Assembly: GCF_037975245.1 (NCBI RefSeq)
Contig: NC_092582.1
Location: 6,986,001-7,040,000 of the forward strand
Length of the DNA: 54,000 bases
Reading direction: 5' to 3'
Origin: Apostichopus japonicus
Taxonomy: Eukaryota > Echinodermata > Holothuroidea > Aspidochirotida > Stichopodidae
The notes below the pieces were generated by a model. It made no database searches. It saw nothing but the letters and a program-made list of their open reading frames with translations, and had not been told where the DNA came from. How positions within the stretch are numbered: the stretch's first letter is position 1; every line of letters starts with the position of its first letter. A program made the translations under genes and the position numbers. Below are positions 30,579-42,736 of the stretch, piece by piece.

Positions 30579-33314
30579 TCAGTACAATGTAAAGGAAAGA
30601 TCAAACATACGTTGTTTTTGCAGAAAATTGCAAGACCAATCTAACCAACACGCTACATGATTCTTTTACCGGTTTCCAGAGATATCGAGGGCTAACTTGA
30701 ATCCAGTTTCCGTTTAAAATAGATACAAATGTGTCTTTTGGGGCTCAAAATAGACATCGGATTCCCCCACCCTGTTGTATATTATGGAGAAAATCAAAGG
30801 ACAGTGTACCTCATCGTTGCATCAGAGAACGTCATGTTATTCAAAATATGTGATTAATTCTTCAGTGAAAACTAAGCTATAGTTTTTTATTATAATTTCA
30901 CATGCTTTAAATGGATATCCACATGATAACACCCACAGGGCCTAATTCTTGTTATAAATATAAAGCAGGGGCGTCAATCCCGATTGAAAAGTGGGGGCAT
31001 AAACTTAAGGAGTGACCGCGAGCGCCTTGGAAGGCGAAAAACCTTTCTCGGATCGGGTCACATCTTATTAATGCTTATACTTATCTATTTAACATCCGGA
31101 GGTAACTTAGGGCCTTTATAATTAAAATTGAAACTTAAACCACAACGGAAACATTCTTAAATTTTTCACTCAAGAATAAATCATCTAGTTATACAGATGT
31201 CTACAGCATGCTCACATATGGTATCATAAGTAGATTTAAAAAGCACTGTCGGGTACATTTACTTGGCACATTGGATACAGTACTGGGCACATTCTCTTTA
31301 TCGGAAACATAGAAACCTATCAGAATAAAGATACTTCAGGGCTGTAGCCTGGGTGGAATTTCTAGGGGACAGTTGAAGAACATCGAAACATTATGTGTCG
31401 TCCAACTGTTACGTAGTGATGCTTTGATGCGAAACGAAACGAAACATAACAACTAAGCTAGAACTTGAGGTATAATGAGTAAAGCCGTTATAACAACAAC
31501 AATATTAGCCGCTTAGTTTAACCTGGCTCAAGCACCATGTATGTATCTCTCTCAAAACTCCTGTGAAATTTATGATTATCTCAAAAACACTTCAAACTAT
31601 CATGAATGGCGTTGCTCACCAAACTGAATGCACAAGATAATTTACAAATAGTATTATATTGCTCGTACGTGAAATACAACATGCTATAAAATATAAAAAT
31701 AATATATTAGAAAGGAGATTAGCGAATACTGCGGGTGTTTCATTGACTGCTGGCTTTGCATATAGCCTCAGCGGTGTATTGGCGCAGTTCCTCGTTTAAA
31801 TCCTCGTTTAATACTCTTATTTCAAACCAGTTGAAAGTTCTACTTTCCATCGTGTGTGTGTGGGGAGGGGGGGGGGGGGGGTTGAGCAGAAGGGAATAAA
31901 CATTTATAACTATCTCATAGTGAGTCATTATGAGCCTGATAGGCGTAGCGCTCCTTATAAAGTAAAGTAAGTTTGAGCTGGTTTGACATCTACGTGTAAT
32001 AAAAAACTTGAAAGAGGTGACCGCCCTTGATCAGCTAATGAATGGCACACCCCTGTACCTTCATGGTTGTTTACTCGTTAACTATATCAATACATTTAAA
32101 AAACAAATCTTGCCAAATTCAACTATATATGTCGTACCCTTTTGCTGGTATCGTATTCCACTTATTAATTTATCTTTTCAAGGAAAACCATGCCTCGTTG
32201 TAGGATCAACGCTTTACCTACCCATCGAGTGACGTCTCACTTCCCCATGGACCAAAATCACGTGATGTTTGACTAGTTGCTGTACAAAAAAGTGTGTGGC
32301 CAATCTTCCATTCTTTCAAATCTTTGGTTTTATGCAAATGTCTGCTTCTGGTTACCACTGATTCATTCTTAGAAAACCTTTGAATCCACACATAGGAAAT
32401 ATACATAATTATCCTATGATTTAAAAAGGTACAACATCTGTATGTTGGGATATCAATAATATAATTAACCATACCAATGTTATGAAAGTAATACTTGCAA
32501 GTTCTTTCTGACACAATGATTAAAGACATGAATGTAATTTCCGGACGGTGATAAGTTACGTTTGACAAATGTGAATGCCGAAATGCCTAGCGTGTATGTC
32601 GACATGCTGGCTTTCTCGGAATTTGGAGGTGATGATTGAATTTCCAAAAGAAGGAGAAATTTCGATGGATGGTAAAACTTAAATTAATGAGATGTGTTGC
32701 ATTGTCAATCAAAGGCACTTTACATTACTTTCTTGTGGCATAATTATTTATCAATTATTTGGCATTCGAATGTCCCTTTGCGATACGTTTACATTTGGTT
32801 CAAGCCCATTAATCACCTCGTAAGTTATTCATATTGTACATCGATGTATATTGAAAATGTTTGAAAATTAGGGGTGGGGGTGATTATGATACAATATTTG
32901 AGATGGGGGCTCGCCATCGACCGTCATGATGACAGATATATTCTGACAGATACGAAGATGTTAATTATACTTTATGAAGTATGGTTTGGGTTTCGATGTT
33001 AATCAATAAACTAAAATCCCATGAATAAATAGGTCATTAAGTAAACAACTTTTATTTCAAACAATGAACATAATATATACAATTTTGAAAGTATCCCTTC
33101 TTTAAATGTGTATATTTTCATGATTGAAGGAAACTCATAACCTACAGTACTAGCAAATTGATCATTATAATGTTAATGCACCCTACGTGGGCTGTGGGCT
33201 GTCTTAGTTTAATCACTGACCGACATTACAAGCTTAGTTAGTACAATCACAAAGCATTATACTGTCGTATATTCTTCTATATATTCGAGTAGAGCAAACC
33301 TTATCCTTTCAACG
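30579..33314. other. Non-coding stretch
   Basis: No supported gene. A worn hAT-type start (CAGGGGCGTCAATCCC) lies at 30967 without a matching right end. A run of 15 G is at 31867-31881. Confidence 0.6.
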
Positions 33315-33319
33315 CTACT

Positions 33320-33872
33320 TTAGTGAATTTAATACGTTTATAAACTCACCTTTTTTCTTCACAGATATCTCTAACCAGTTCCAGTTTTTATAAGAAGGGC
33401 GTCGCTGGTGTCTGGCGCAGAACAGCGATAGTTTCTTCAATTTAATGAAATATAGAAACGGGACAACTCAAAATACTCTTGTAACCACTAATCCAATCGA
33501 TACGTTGTTTAATAATTAAGTCGTGAAAGTCGTGATCCTCAGAATGAAATCAAAGAAGAATTCCAATAACGTGCACTGATGCATTAATGATGGATCCCGG
33601 ACTAATTAATATGAATTAACAGCGGAAACTCCAATATAAATGATCGTAGATGCGATAAATGAAAAACACTTGTTATCGAGTGTGATTTCGATAGGAGAAT
33701 GTTATCGTGGGAAAAACTCCTCTTTTTGGCCAAAGACTCGTTCCTAACGGTTGAGTCACACAACCCGGGGTCAGGGGTTAATCGCTTATGTCCATTTGCC
33801 CCGAGAGTGAATGACTAATGAGATATTTAGTAAAAACCGACAATGACTGAAATTCCAAAGTAGGTCACTACA
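33320..33872 (-). repeat. 3' LTR of the CsRn1-type element
   Basis: On the minus strand it starts TGTAGTGACC and ends TTCACTAA, so the 3' terminus is not the usual CA. It differs from the other LTR at the base after GTAGGTC (A here, G there). A TATAAAAA word on the minus strand at 33385-33392 is a candidate TATA box. Confidence 0.95.
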
Positions 33873-33887
33873 TAGCCCCCTCCTAGA
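33873..33887 (-). promoter_or_regulatory. Polypurine tract of the CsRn1-type element
   Basis: The minus strand reads AGGAGGGGGCTA immediately before the 3' LTR start. Confidence 0.75.
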
Positions 33888-33970
33888 TCACGAAATAAAA
33901 TAGCGAGTGATCGATAAACAGAAAGAAGGCGAATGTAAAATAAGAAAATGCATCATTTCTGTATAACAAT

Positions 33971-35521
33971 CTAGCGATAACGGGCAGGCCAATGGACGTG
34001 TCGCCCCGATCGTGTTGTGCGGGGAGCCGCATGAAGCGGTGGCTGGGCGACCTCCACGCTCGGAGAAAAAAAAGGCGTGCTTTCCGCGGCATCTCGTGCG
34101 GGAGGAAGGGCGAAATCTGTGTATGCTACTTTAAGGCGATTCACCGAGACTGTGTCGTGTCGTCCGTTGATATCGAGGGTGAAAAATTTGTCCGAACGTG
34201 AGAGAATTTTGTACGGTCCATTGTAAGGTGGCTGGAGAGGTTTCCGCGTAGCGTCGTGGCGGACGAAAACATGAGAGCAAGTCCGCAGGTTAGAGTCCAA
34301 AGATGAAGTGTGATGCCGTGATTCCTTTGACAAAAGCGGACGGAGACTTTTCATCGACTCCTTCAAGTTTTGAATATAAGTGGAGGGATCAGAAGACTCT
34401 ATTTGTGACGTCCCGTCAAAAAATTGACCGGGTAGCCGAAGAGTGGTGCCGAACACCATTTCAGCGACGCAATGTCCTAAATCGACCTTAACCGCTGACC
34501 GGATCCCGAGAAGCACGAGCGGGAGGTAGTCTACCCAGTGTGTCGGGTCCATTTGAGCTTTTAAAGCCCCCTTTAACTGACGATGAAAACGTTCGACAAC
34601 GCCGTTTGCTTGAGGGTGATAGGAAGTTGTGCGTGTGCGTTGCGTTCCGAGGATCCTAGTAAGAGAAGCGAAAAGACAAGATTCAAACTGACTACCGCGG
34701 TCTGTGGTGATGAGAGCTGGGACTCCATACAACGCTATCCAACGCTCGACTAACGATCGGGCTACGGTCTCGGCCCGAATGTCTACGATTGGAACCGCTT
34801 CGGGCCAACGCGTGAAACGATCGATGCACGTCAGTAGGTATGTAAATCCACGAGAGATAGGAAGTGGGCCCACAAGGTCGATGTGAATGTGAGCGAAACG
34901 GTTGTCTGGTGCCGAAAAAACCGCTAACGGCGCTTTGTTGTGGCGATGTACCTTAGATCGTTGGCACGCGATGCACGTTTTGGCCCAGAGTCGTACGTCT
35001 TTGTTAATAGAGGGCCACACAAATCGTGCAGTGATAAGTTTTTGAGTCGCTTTCACTCCAGGGTGAGATAGATTGTGTAAGCTGTCGAAGACTGCCCGGC
35101 GACAGTTGGATGGTACGAAAGGCCTTTGCAGGCCGGTGGAAACATCACATGCGATCGTTGAAGAGGAGGCATGGAGAGGCAGATCTTTAATATCAAGCGA
35201 ACTAGTTGACGTACGTAGTGTTTGCAAATCCTCGTCGTTGACTTGTGCTTTCGCAATTTCTTGCAACTCAATGCAGTCTCCAGAATGAATTGCACCGATA
35301 GTGATGCGCGACAGGGCGTCTGCTGCCTGATTTTGCGATCCCTTAACATGGCGAATGTCGGACGTGAACTGCGAAATAAAATCCAGATGCCTGATTTCCC
35401 GAGGGGAGTAACGATCAGGTGAAGTGGAAGAAGAAAAAACAAGAGGTTTGTGATCGGTAAGTATAAAGAATCGCCTACCTTCAAGCCAGTGTCGGAAATG
35501 TTTGATAACCAGATAGATGGC
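33971..35521 (-). pseudogene. pol: CsRn1-type Pol, end of RNase H and integrase
   Basis: Continuous, in the same frame as 35525-37177, and separated from it only by one TAA (35522-35524). It begins in RNase H (FFILTDHKPL, then QAADALSR). It then has the integrase zinc-binding region (HPGVKATQKLI, CIACQRS) and the DDE core (HIDLVGPLPIS, TTDRGSQFES, GVVERFHRQLKG). The C-terminal part (NGPYKILSRSDKFFTL) is a GPY/F module. Catalytic residues are present. The upstream stop means it is not made as part of Pol. Confidence 0.92.
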
Positions 35522-37177
35522 TTAAAGTTCCCTTCCGAATGTGCTGTAGCGCGTTTCGGCGGGCTTCAGTTTCTTCGAAAAGAAAGACAACGGTTTCCAT
35601 TGACCGTTCACACATTGTTGTAATACACCGCCTACAGCTACGTCGGAGGCGTCTGTCATGAGACAAGTAGGGGCGTCGGGATGAGGGTGGCTCAAAAGAG
35701 TCGCGTCCGCGAGAGCAGATTTGCTATCGGTGAAAGCTTTATTCGCGACATCGGTCCACGAAATCTGTGTCGGCTTTTTCGGAAGTCCACGTAGAAGATT
35801 CGTTAGCGGTTGAAGCAGGCGTGCGCAATTGGGAATGAATCGCCTGTAGAAGTTTATCAGACCTAAGTATTCACGTAACTCACGTGAGGTAGAAGGTTGA
35901 GGGAACTGTCGGATGGCCTCAACTCTCTCGGCGAGTGGGCGAATGCCCTGGGAATTAATGTGATGTCCAAGGAAATCTAAAGAGGAAACACCTAGCTGAC
36001 ATTTCGCGGGATTGATGAGAACTCCGAAGTCATCAAAACGCTGGAACAATGCAGATAAGTCCTTGATATGCTCTTCAGCAGTGTCGCTCGCGACGAGGAC
36101 GTCATCAACATAAACAAAACAATTCGGTAGCCCGCGCGTAACCTGATCTATGAATCTTTGAAAAGTTTGTGCAGCATTACGTAAGCCGAAGGGCATGCGC
36201 ACAAATTCAAACAAGCCGAAAGGCGTAGTGACAGCGGTTTTGCCAACATCTGCAGGGTCTACAGGTATTTGGTGGTATGCCCGTACAAGGTCTATTTTCG
36301 AAAACACCTTCTTTGAGTGAAGCGAACCAGAGAAATCGTGTAAATGCGGAATAGGGTAATTATCATGTACGGTGATACTGTTCAATGCTCTGTAGTCACC
36401 ACACGGTCTCCAATCTCCAGGGGTTTTCTTTGGTACCATGTGCAGTGGAGATGCCCAGGGGCTGCTGGATGGGCGATGGGTTCCGAGCTGAAGCATATGT
36501 AAAAATTCCTGCTTTGCTATTTTTAGCCTGTCGGGGGCGAGGCGACGCGGGCGGGCAACTGTAGGTGCACCCTTGGTTTCGATGTGATGTGTAATACCAT
36601 GTTTCACCGATCGCTCTAGGAAGCACGGTTTCGATATGTTGGGAAATCGGGCGAGTATCGCGTGGTACGGCGCCGACGCACCAACTGATGATAGAGAAGG
36701 CGAGACTGGTGACACATTTGCGACAGAACCGCTAATACTGAAATTCGTAGTTGAGTCAACAAGTTTGTATCGGCGTAGATCGACCAGGAGGCCGAAGTGA
36801 TGTAAGAAATCGACTCCTAAAATCGGACCCGTGACCTCTGCAATGATGAAAACCCATCGGCATGTGCGCCGAAGGCCTAAGTCGAGCGTAAGAGAACGCA
36901 TACCGTACGTTTTAATTGTAGACTTGTTGATAGCCTGTAACTCGAAACTACTGGGGCCGGATCTACGATCGTCATGACTGGGTGGAATAACACTAACTTC
37001 CGCGCCGGTGTCAATCAAAAATTTTCGATTTGATTGTTTGTCATACACATAAAACAAACGGCTTTTGGTGTTAGGGCCAGCAGAACTCGCCGCGTTTAGT
37101 TGCTGGCTTCGGTGTTTTCCGAACACGGCTGACGGCATTTTTGCGCTTTGTCGCCATATGTGCGATGATACCAGCAT
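35522..37177 (-). pseudogene. pol: CsRn1-type Pol, protease, RT and start of RNase H
   Basis: The frame is -1 relative to gag and overlaps its end (37096-37177), so expression by frameshifting is likely. Protease: [18 protein letters not shown] and the flap region [14 protein letters not shown], the latter typical of CsRn1-like elements. [34 protein letters not shown] and the catalytic YVDDVLVAS. RNase H start: [16 protein letters not shown]. It ends at a TAA after RYSTFGREL. Sequence beyond continues the domain in the same frame, so this is a point nonsense mutation. Confidence 0.92.
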
Positions 37178-37612
37178 TTTTCGCTGGCTGCGGGGGAATC
37201 CCTGCGCTTGCGAGAACTGGAGCGACTTCGGCTTTGCTGCCTATTAAGGCGCATTGACAGGTCCTCAAGCTGTCTCGAAAGACGCTCAACCTGTTGCTCT
37301 AAACGCTGTATATTCGAAACTTCCGGTGTAGTGGTTGCTACAGCGTTCACAGTAGGTGTGGCTACTTCAAGTATTTTGTCGGCTAGCTCAGCGATCTGTT
37401 CTAGCTTGACGTCCTCACTGCTGGAAGCAAGGACTAGTTGCACGTTCGTAGGAAGTCTCTGAAGAAATAGTTGTTTGAGGATCGATTCCTCGAGCTTTCT
37501 AACCCCTAATAACTGTTGCATGTGTCTCAATAATTGCGACGGTTTTCTGTCGCCTAAAGTGACTTCGTTTAGGAGTTGTTGTAGACACTGCTGCTCTGAA
37601 ACGGCGGTCCGC
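37096..37612 (-). pseudogene. gag: CsRn1-type Gag, C-terminal half
   Basis: From the insertion junction it reads RTAVSEQQCLQQLL, LGDRKPSQLLRHMQQLLG, a coiled-coil-like stretch (IQRLEQQVERLSRQLEDL) and an arginine/serine-rich segment. It ends with [18 protein letters not shown]. That motif is C-x2-H-x9-C-x3-C, the unusual CHCC box described for the CsRn1 family in place of the usual CCHC knuckle. The N-terminal half lies 11.27 kb away at 48884-49147. Confidence 0.9.
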
Positions 37613-37614
37613 TT
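37613..37614. other. 2-bp target duplication (TT) of the 11.27 kb element, left
   Basis: TT precedes CCCAG here and follows CTGGG at 48882-48883. Dropping the element plus one TT leaves the Gag frame uninterrupted, which fixes the junctions. Confidence 0.8.
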
Positions 37615-37670
37615 CCCAGTACGCATCACACTGGCGGTCCGCTGGCGTAAAAACGCTGGCGGTAAAACGC

Positions 37671-38095
37671 TGGAGGTCCGCCAACGGACCGATAGACATT
37701 GCTGCTTGGAAAAACCCAGCGTATTGCCGACAGCGGACCAACAGCGTATCGACGTCGTAAAAAAGCCGGCGGTTACACGCTGGAGGTCCGCCAACGGACC
37801 GATAGACATTGCTGCTTGGAAAAACCCAGCGTATTGCCGACAGTGGACCAACAGCGTATCGACGTCGTAAAAAAGCCGGCGGTTACACGCTGGAGGTCCG
37901 CCAACGGACCGATAGACATTGCTGCTTGGAAAAACCCAGCGTATTGCCGACAGCGGACCAACAGCGTATCGACGTCGTAAAAAGCCGGTGGTTACACGCT
38001 GGAGGTCCGCCAACGGACCGATAGACATTGTTGCTTGGAAAAACCTAGCAGAATTCCGACAGCAGACCGACAGCGTAACGCCGTAGAAAATTTCC
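37671..38095. repeat. 110-bp subterminal tandem repeat array, left
   Basis: Four units of period 110, 110 and 109 bp start TGGAGGTCCGCCAACGGACC at 37671, 37781, 37891 and 38000. They continue GATAGACATTGCTGCTTGGA, then AACCCAGCGTATTGCCGACAG. Each holds the palindrome GGTCCGCCAACGGACC. A fifth, diverged and partial unit is at about 38345-38430. Gag-like open frames across this array are artefacts. Confidence 0.95.
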
Positions 38096-40706
38096 CACAA
38101 ATATTATGTTATGAAAGTCACTCAGCAATTTACACAAGCTCACATACACATTGACCATCGGGTCTGTCCAAAATCTTAAGTCTCTATGTGAAAGTTTAGT
38201 TAAAGATGAGTTTCTATTAAACTATTTTACCTGTGCTTTTTGTATATAGTTGTTCCTGTGGAGAGAAAAATTAAGAATACTTGGATTTTGTGTACATTAG
38301 TATAGGCCAGGTTTAGGTGCGGCTGCATGGGCTAATACGTTATTAGGCAACGGCTGGTGGTCCGCTAACGGACCGATAGATATTACAGCTGGCTTGTAAG
38401 TCCAGCGGAATGCCGACAGCAGTACCGCCGGAGGAAATATTGGATAGCTTTTGTGCAGAATTGGTGGGAAGTTACCTTACCACACTGGCACAATTAACAG
38501 AATAATATTTTCCTAAAACCTATATTCGCCAATAACTATAAGGTAATTAAAGATTGAGCTAACTCAAAGTAGTTAAATTTTGCTTACCATCCAATGTAAT
38601 ATATATTATCATACACTACATACATAATATTTGAAGGGGAAAAAAATACTGATCGAACGAGTCTGACGGATACCACATGAAGAAATGTTGGCAAGCATTT
38701 GGGCAAAATGGGCGGGTAATACCCTTAACCACAGGAGCACTTACAGAATAATATTTTCAACAAATTCAAATTCTGAAATAAATATTGAGCAATAACGTTA
38801 TAAGCGATATCCAAATACTTTAATAAATTTCAACCATCCCAAGAAGTATTTATTAATCAACAATTTAGCGTAGTTGAGAAAAAACAGTTCAGAAAACATT
38901 TTTCACTGATCGAACGAGCCTAGTATAACTGGCATCCAATCGCTAAACCGCAATGCTCAGTGTCCTCAGATATAGCAGCTAGTTTGAAAAGCGGTCGCTT
39001 TCGTAATCCGTTACAACTCTTTCGATGTCGGATATCCTGATCTATTCTTTTGAAAGTACTTGCAGTCTGCAGATACAAATTTGCTTAAGAGGTATGTACC
39101 TGTTTTTTCTTACTAAGGGTTGACAGTTGTACATAATTGATTTCGCAAGTATTTGAAGTGACTATTTTTTAAATAAACTTAGACGTAATCTAGCGTTAGG
39201 CTAGAATGCATCGCTTAATGAGAAGCCTTTCGCGGTGTATGAATTACACATAGCCTACATTTGTAGGTGTTAATTGTGTTAGGCTGAGCAATAACGATCA
39301 CACATAAAGGTAAACTAATGACCGTTGTTTGTATAATAGCTAGGTTATGCAATGTTATGCCGAAACATTTGTTTGCTGACTGTATTAGAAGAAAACTTAT
39401 CTGCAGAAAGTTAATACTGTAAATATTACTAGGTGACTATGGAAGGCTTCCTCCTAATTTTAAATATCATATTCTGAAATATATATTACTATACTAGTAG
39501 CCTACTAGTTACTACTAGTAGTAGGCTAGTAGTACACTAGTACTAGGGGCCTAGGCCTAGTTTTAAATCATTTGGTATGTTACAGTATTGACAAATCATG
39601 GTCATCCATAACTTTTAAGAAATAATGTACTGTTTTATTTGTTTATAGCTAGGCCCCTAGGCCTAGTTAAGAAGGTAAAGACTCATTGTTAAAACCTTAT
39701 TAATAATAATATAAGTATGGTTGTTTTTAAATATCAGGAATGGGTTGGTGGTTAAATCTTTTTGGATTTCATGTTTAGTGCTTAGGCTTCAAAGTTTATG
39801 TGACAAATTAAGCATTTTGGAGAACAATAGATCATCGTCATCATAGTTTATGAGTACTCCTGTGGAGTATAGTGATAAACTTAATTTTGTATTTTCACCT
39901 GGCCTTAGATGCAATTTGGTGCTCCAAATGAGATTTTTTTCTCATGTCGAAATGAAAAAGGGGTTTTCTGGCGCCCCCCCAGCCCCCCGGTTCATACGCC
40001 CTTGGTGATACCAACCAACACGATAATGAAAAATATTTCATATCTAGCCTCTCGGCTCCTAAAAAAATTGTGGCTGCCTTATCTCGTTTTGTTGCTTTTT
40101 GTCTTGGCTACTGTCAATTTGAAATATTTATATTGGGTCTATTCTATGTGCTCAGTTTCTGGTGAATCATTCTGCGCATGATTTCCAAGAAAATAGCTGC
40201 CTACATTGAAGTGATCCTCACTTAAAGTAAAGTTTATTTGCCCAATAGCTGAACTGCCTCTATGCTATGTCTGTATTGCATGCCACTATTTAACTCTATG
40301 GAAAGTTACTTTAAAGGGTTAAAAGGTTACAGTGTTGGGGGGGGGGGGGGAGAATTGTTTAAATTCCTTGGCAATAAATCATTGAAAGCATAGTTAGTGG
40401 AGGTAGTTTAGGTTCAATTTGCCCCTCTATTGTATTCCCAGGTGAATTAAATGGCAATGAAAGTAGATACAACTTTGGGCAAGCAGGAGGGTAATTACCA
40501 GTTGTTATTCTGTTTAAAAAGCTCTGCAGACAAAGTAACAAATAACATGATTTGGCTGTATTTGATGATGTAAATTTGACCTTATATATGGACACTGTAG
40601 GAAGTTCTCCAAAAAAAAAAAATTAATTGAAGGGGTGATGCCCATTGTAAGTAATGGATACAGAATGAAGAGCTCTAGGTTGTTGTTTTTGGTTCTTTTT
40701 TTGCAG
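38096..40706. other. Left inner part of the 11.27 kb element, mostly non-coding
   Basis: It contains the stray repeat unit at 38345-38430. A splice-donor-like GAG/GTATGT at 39091 could end a 5' exon. A palindromic CTAG/TAGTAG cluster lies at 39495-39560. A lone hAT-type right end (CCCCCCGGTTCATACGCCCTTG, split over 39980-40002) has no left partner. A run of 14 G lies at 40337-40350. Confidence 0.5.
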
Positions 40707-40876
40707 TAGATTAACAGGGGAAAAAATGACTCATGTGAAATCCCTGGCGAACTAAACAAGGAAAATACAAAATGAGGTTGATGGGCATGTCAACACTATT
40801 TTACAAGAAACATGCAATAATAACAACTTTGAGCTGCATGATGACACAGTTGAAGTTAATAGTGAAAGGATTCTAA
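40707..40876 (+). pseudogene. Candidate upstream exon of the DUF4806-type gene
   Basis: It follows a good acceptor (TTCTTTTTTTGCAG). It reads GKNDSCEIPGELNKENTK in one frame and then, after a one-base shift, NEVDGHVNTILQETCNNNN and LHDDTVEVNSERILS, up to a possible donor GTATAT. The acidic, polar composition suits the linker upstream of DUF4806. The frameshift indicates decay. Assignment to the downstream exons rests on strand, order and composition. Confidence 0.4.
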
Positions 40877-41486
40877 GTATATAAAGGAGCGACAGATAGC
40901 CATTCCTCTCCTGCACAATATGTTGTTGTGAACTTATTTACTGTTAACTTTAATTTGCAGTAGGGTCTGTTCACGTTAAAGCGCCCAATTTGGTTGCCTG
41001 AGGTACCAAATTTTCAAATTACAGTAAAGAACTTCTGTTCTAAGTAAATAACATAACTAATATCTGCAATTTATGAATAAGAATTGACCAGAGCTTAAAC
41101 TATCCTAGAAATTATATTCAAGATGGTTGAAAGTGTGACAATCTATAAATTTTCCAAAATTTGTTCTGTTTTTACTGGTGGTGTGTCATTCCATTGCTGC
41201 TACATTTGGGAATTCTGTTTTTATTTTCTTTATTAACACAAAATTCGCTATTTTAAGACAAGTTTTCAATGATATCGGTGATGTTTTTTAAAAAATATTA
41301 GAGTATTGTCAGAAAATATTCAATTTTTCCTGAAATAAAGTTAAAAAAGTTTTTCTTTAAAGAACAAAATTGAAAGTAATAGTTACAATTATACCATAAA
41401 ATTAAACCACAACATAAGCACATATATTAACCAAAAGCTGAAAATTCTGGGTCATGTCCTCTCAGAATTTTTTTTTTCTTGACTCT

Positions 41487-42101
41487 TGTTTCGGACATCA
41501 CCCCCCAAAATGATCTTGTTTCGGACATCACCCACCAATGGTTTACCTAATATATTAAACCTAATATTTAGTAATAAACCAAATGATGTTCATTTAATGG
41601 CAATAATAAATGAATAGAAAAGCATTTTAGTAAGTTGATACCTGTACCAAAAGAGATCTATGGACCCTTCATAGGTTCCAAGTTCAAAACAAAGAAAAGG
41701 GATACTTGGATCCAAGTGATCAAGAAGACAATTATTAAACGAAGGCCATGCTTGTTAATACTTAGCAATATATATCAGTACATCAGGATATGTTAACAAA
41801 CAGCATCAAATTCATTTGAAATAATGAAAAATGCAAACACTTGTTTTATAGATTTGCATTAGACTGTCTTGGACTATGTTTCGGACATCACCACAACTGT
41901 ATTAGTGCATCCCTGTTTATGTTTTCTACACAACGCATATCATATCAAAAGTTAAATTTGTAACAAAGGGGTCTTTGTTGTTGACAAGCTACCTACAAGG
42001 TATAATGACAGTTTTGAACTTATTATAGTTCAAATCCTCAGTGTTTATTACAAGTTACTTTATGAGTGTTTCGGACATCACTGAATGTTTTGGACATCAC
42101 C
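41487..42101 (+). repeat. Motif cluster TGTTTCGGACATCACC, five forward copies
   Basis: Copies at 41487, 41517, 41877, 42067 and 42086 (the last has TTTTGG for TTTCGG). The last two are 19 bp apart. They occur only inside the 5.29 kb element. Function unknown; binding sites for a transposase are one idea. Confidence 0.9.
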
Positions 42102-42499
42102 TTGGAAAAATGTTCACAAAGCTGCATAACAACAATATGAAGTAATATTTTTGCTATTCAAACCTGTTCAAGCAACAAAAGTCTGAGCACAACAGTCAGA
42201 CAGTAGCAGAATTACACTAGATATTATGAATATTTGAGGGAATGCAGTTTATTAAAACACCATAGACTGGGAAATCAGCAAGGTGTACTGAAAAATAATG
42301 GCACTGTAAATTCTTGGAAAAAACAAATGCCCTGAGGGCTGAGGCACATATTTCAAATTGAACATCTGGACAGAGCCGATAGGTGAAAAGGTAGGCGATC
42401 AGTGAAAATCTGAAGGCTTGGTGTAAATGATAACTCTATTTAATGTAAATGAATAATTACTGTTTACTATATACTCAATTAATACAAATATCCAAAATA

Positions 42500-42736
42500 C
42501 ACACATGTAGTTTAGATCCTCCTGCAAGCAGGAACTCGCGAAGAAGCCATCATTGGCTTATCAAAGCCGCAAGCTGACAGAAGTCAGTCTCTTAAATTCA
42601 TATTTAACGTCCATGATTATGAATTGTCAATTGTCAACAACTCTGTAACTTGACGACATACATTAATCTTGGAGTGACACAAACTCGGGACCTAATGATT
42701 GAAAGGCACCGGCGTTAACCACTGAGCTAAAACTCC
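42500..42736 (-). mobile_element. tRNA-derived SINE (degenerate)
   Basis: The minus strand begins GGAGTTTTAGCTCAGTGG, an acceptor-stem start plus a good polymerase III A box. A worn B-box-like segment (GGTCCCGAGTTTGTG) and the closing ACTCC, which pairs with GGAGT, follow ~45 nt later. A ~170 bp tail contains CGGCTTTGATAAGCCAATGA and CCTGCTTGCAGGAGGATC. The anticodon arm does not fold, so it is not a working tRNA. A SINE or tRNA pseudogene is most likely. Confidence 0.5.

Noticed and set aside
30967-31060. Complete hAT element starting CAGGGGCGTCAATCCC
   Set aside because: No right end found before the next recognised feature.
37671-38095. CRISPR array
   Set aside because: The 110 bp units are contiguous tandem copies without unique spacers, in a eukaryotic transposon.
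37613-38100. Extension of the CsRn1 gag frame through the 110 bp repeats
   Set aside because: The frame stays open in the subterminal array, but the residues repeat with the DNA unit and lie beyond the insertion junction at 37614.
39980-40003. Complete hAT element ending at ACGCCCTTG
   Set aside because: No matching left end or 8 bp duplication found upstream; noted only as a lone end.
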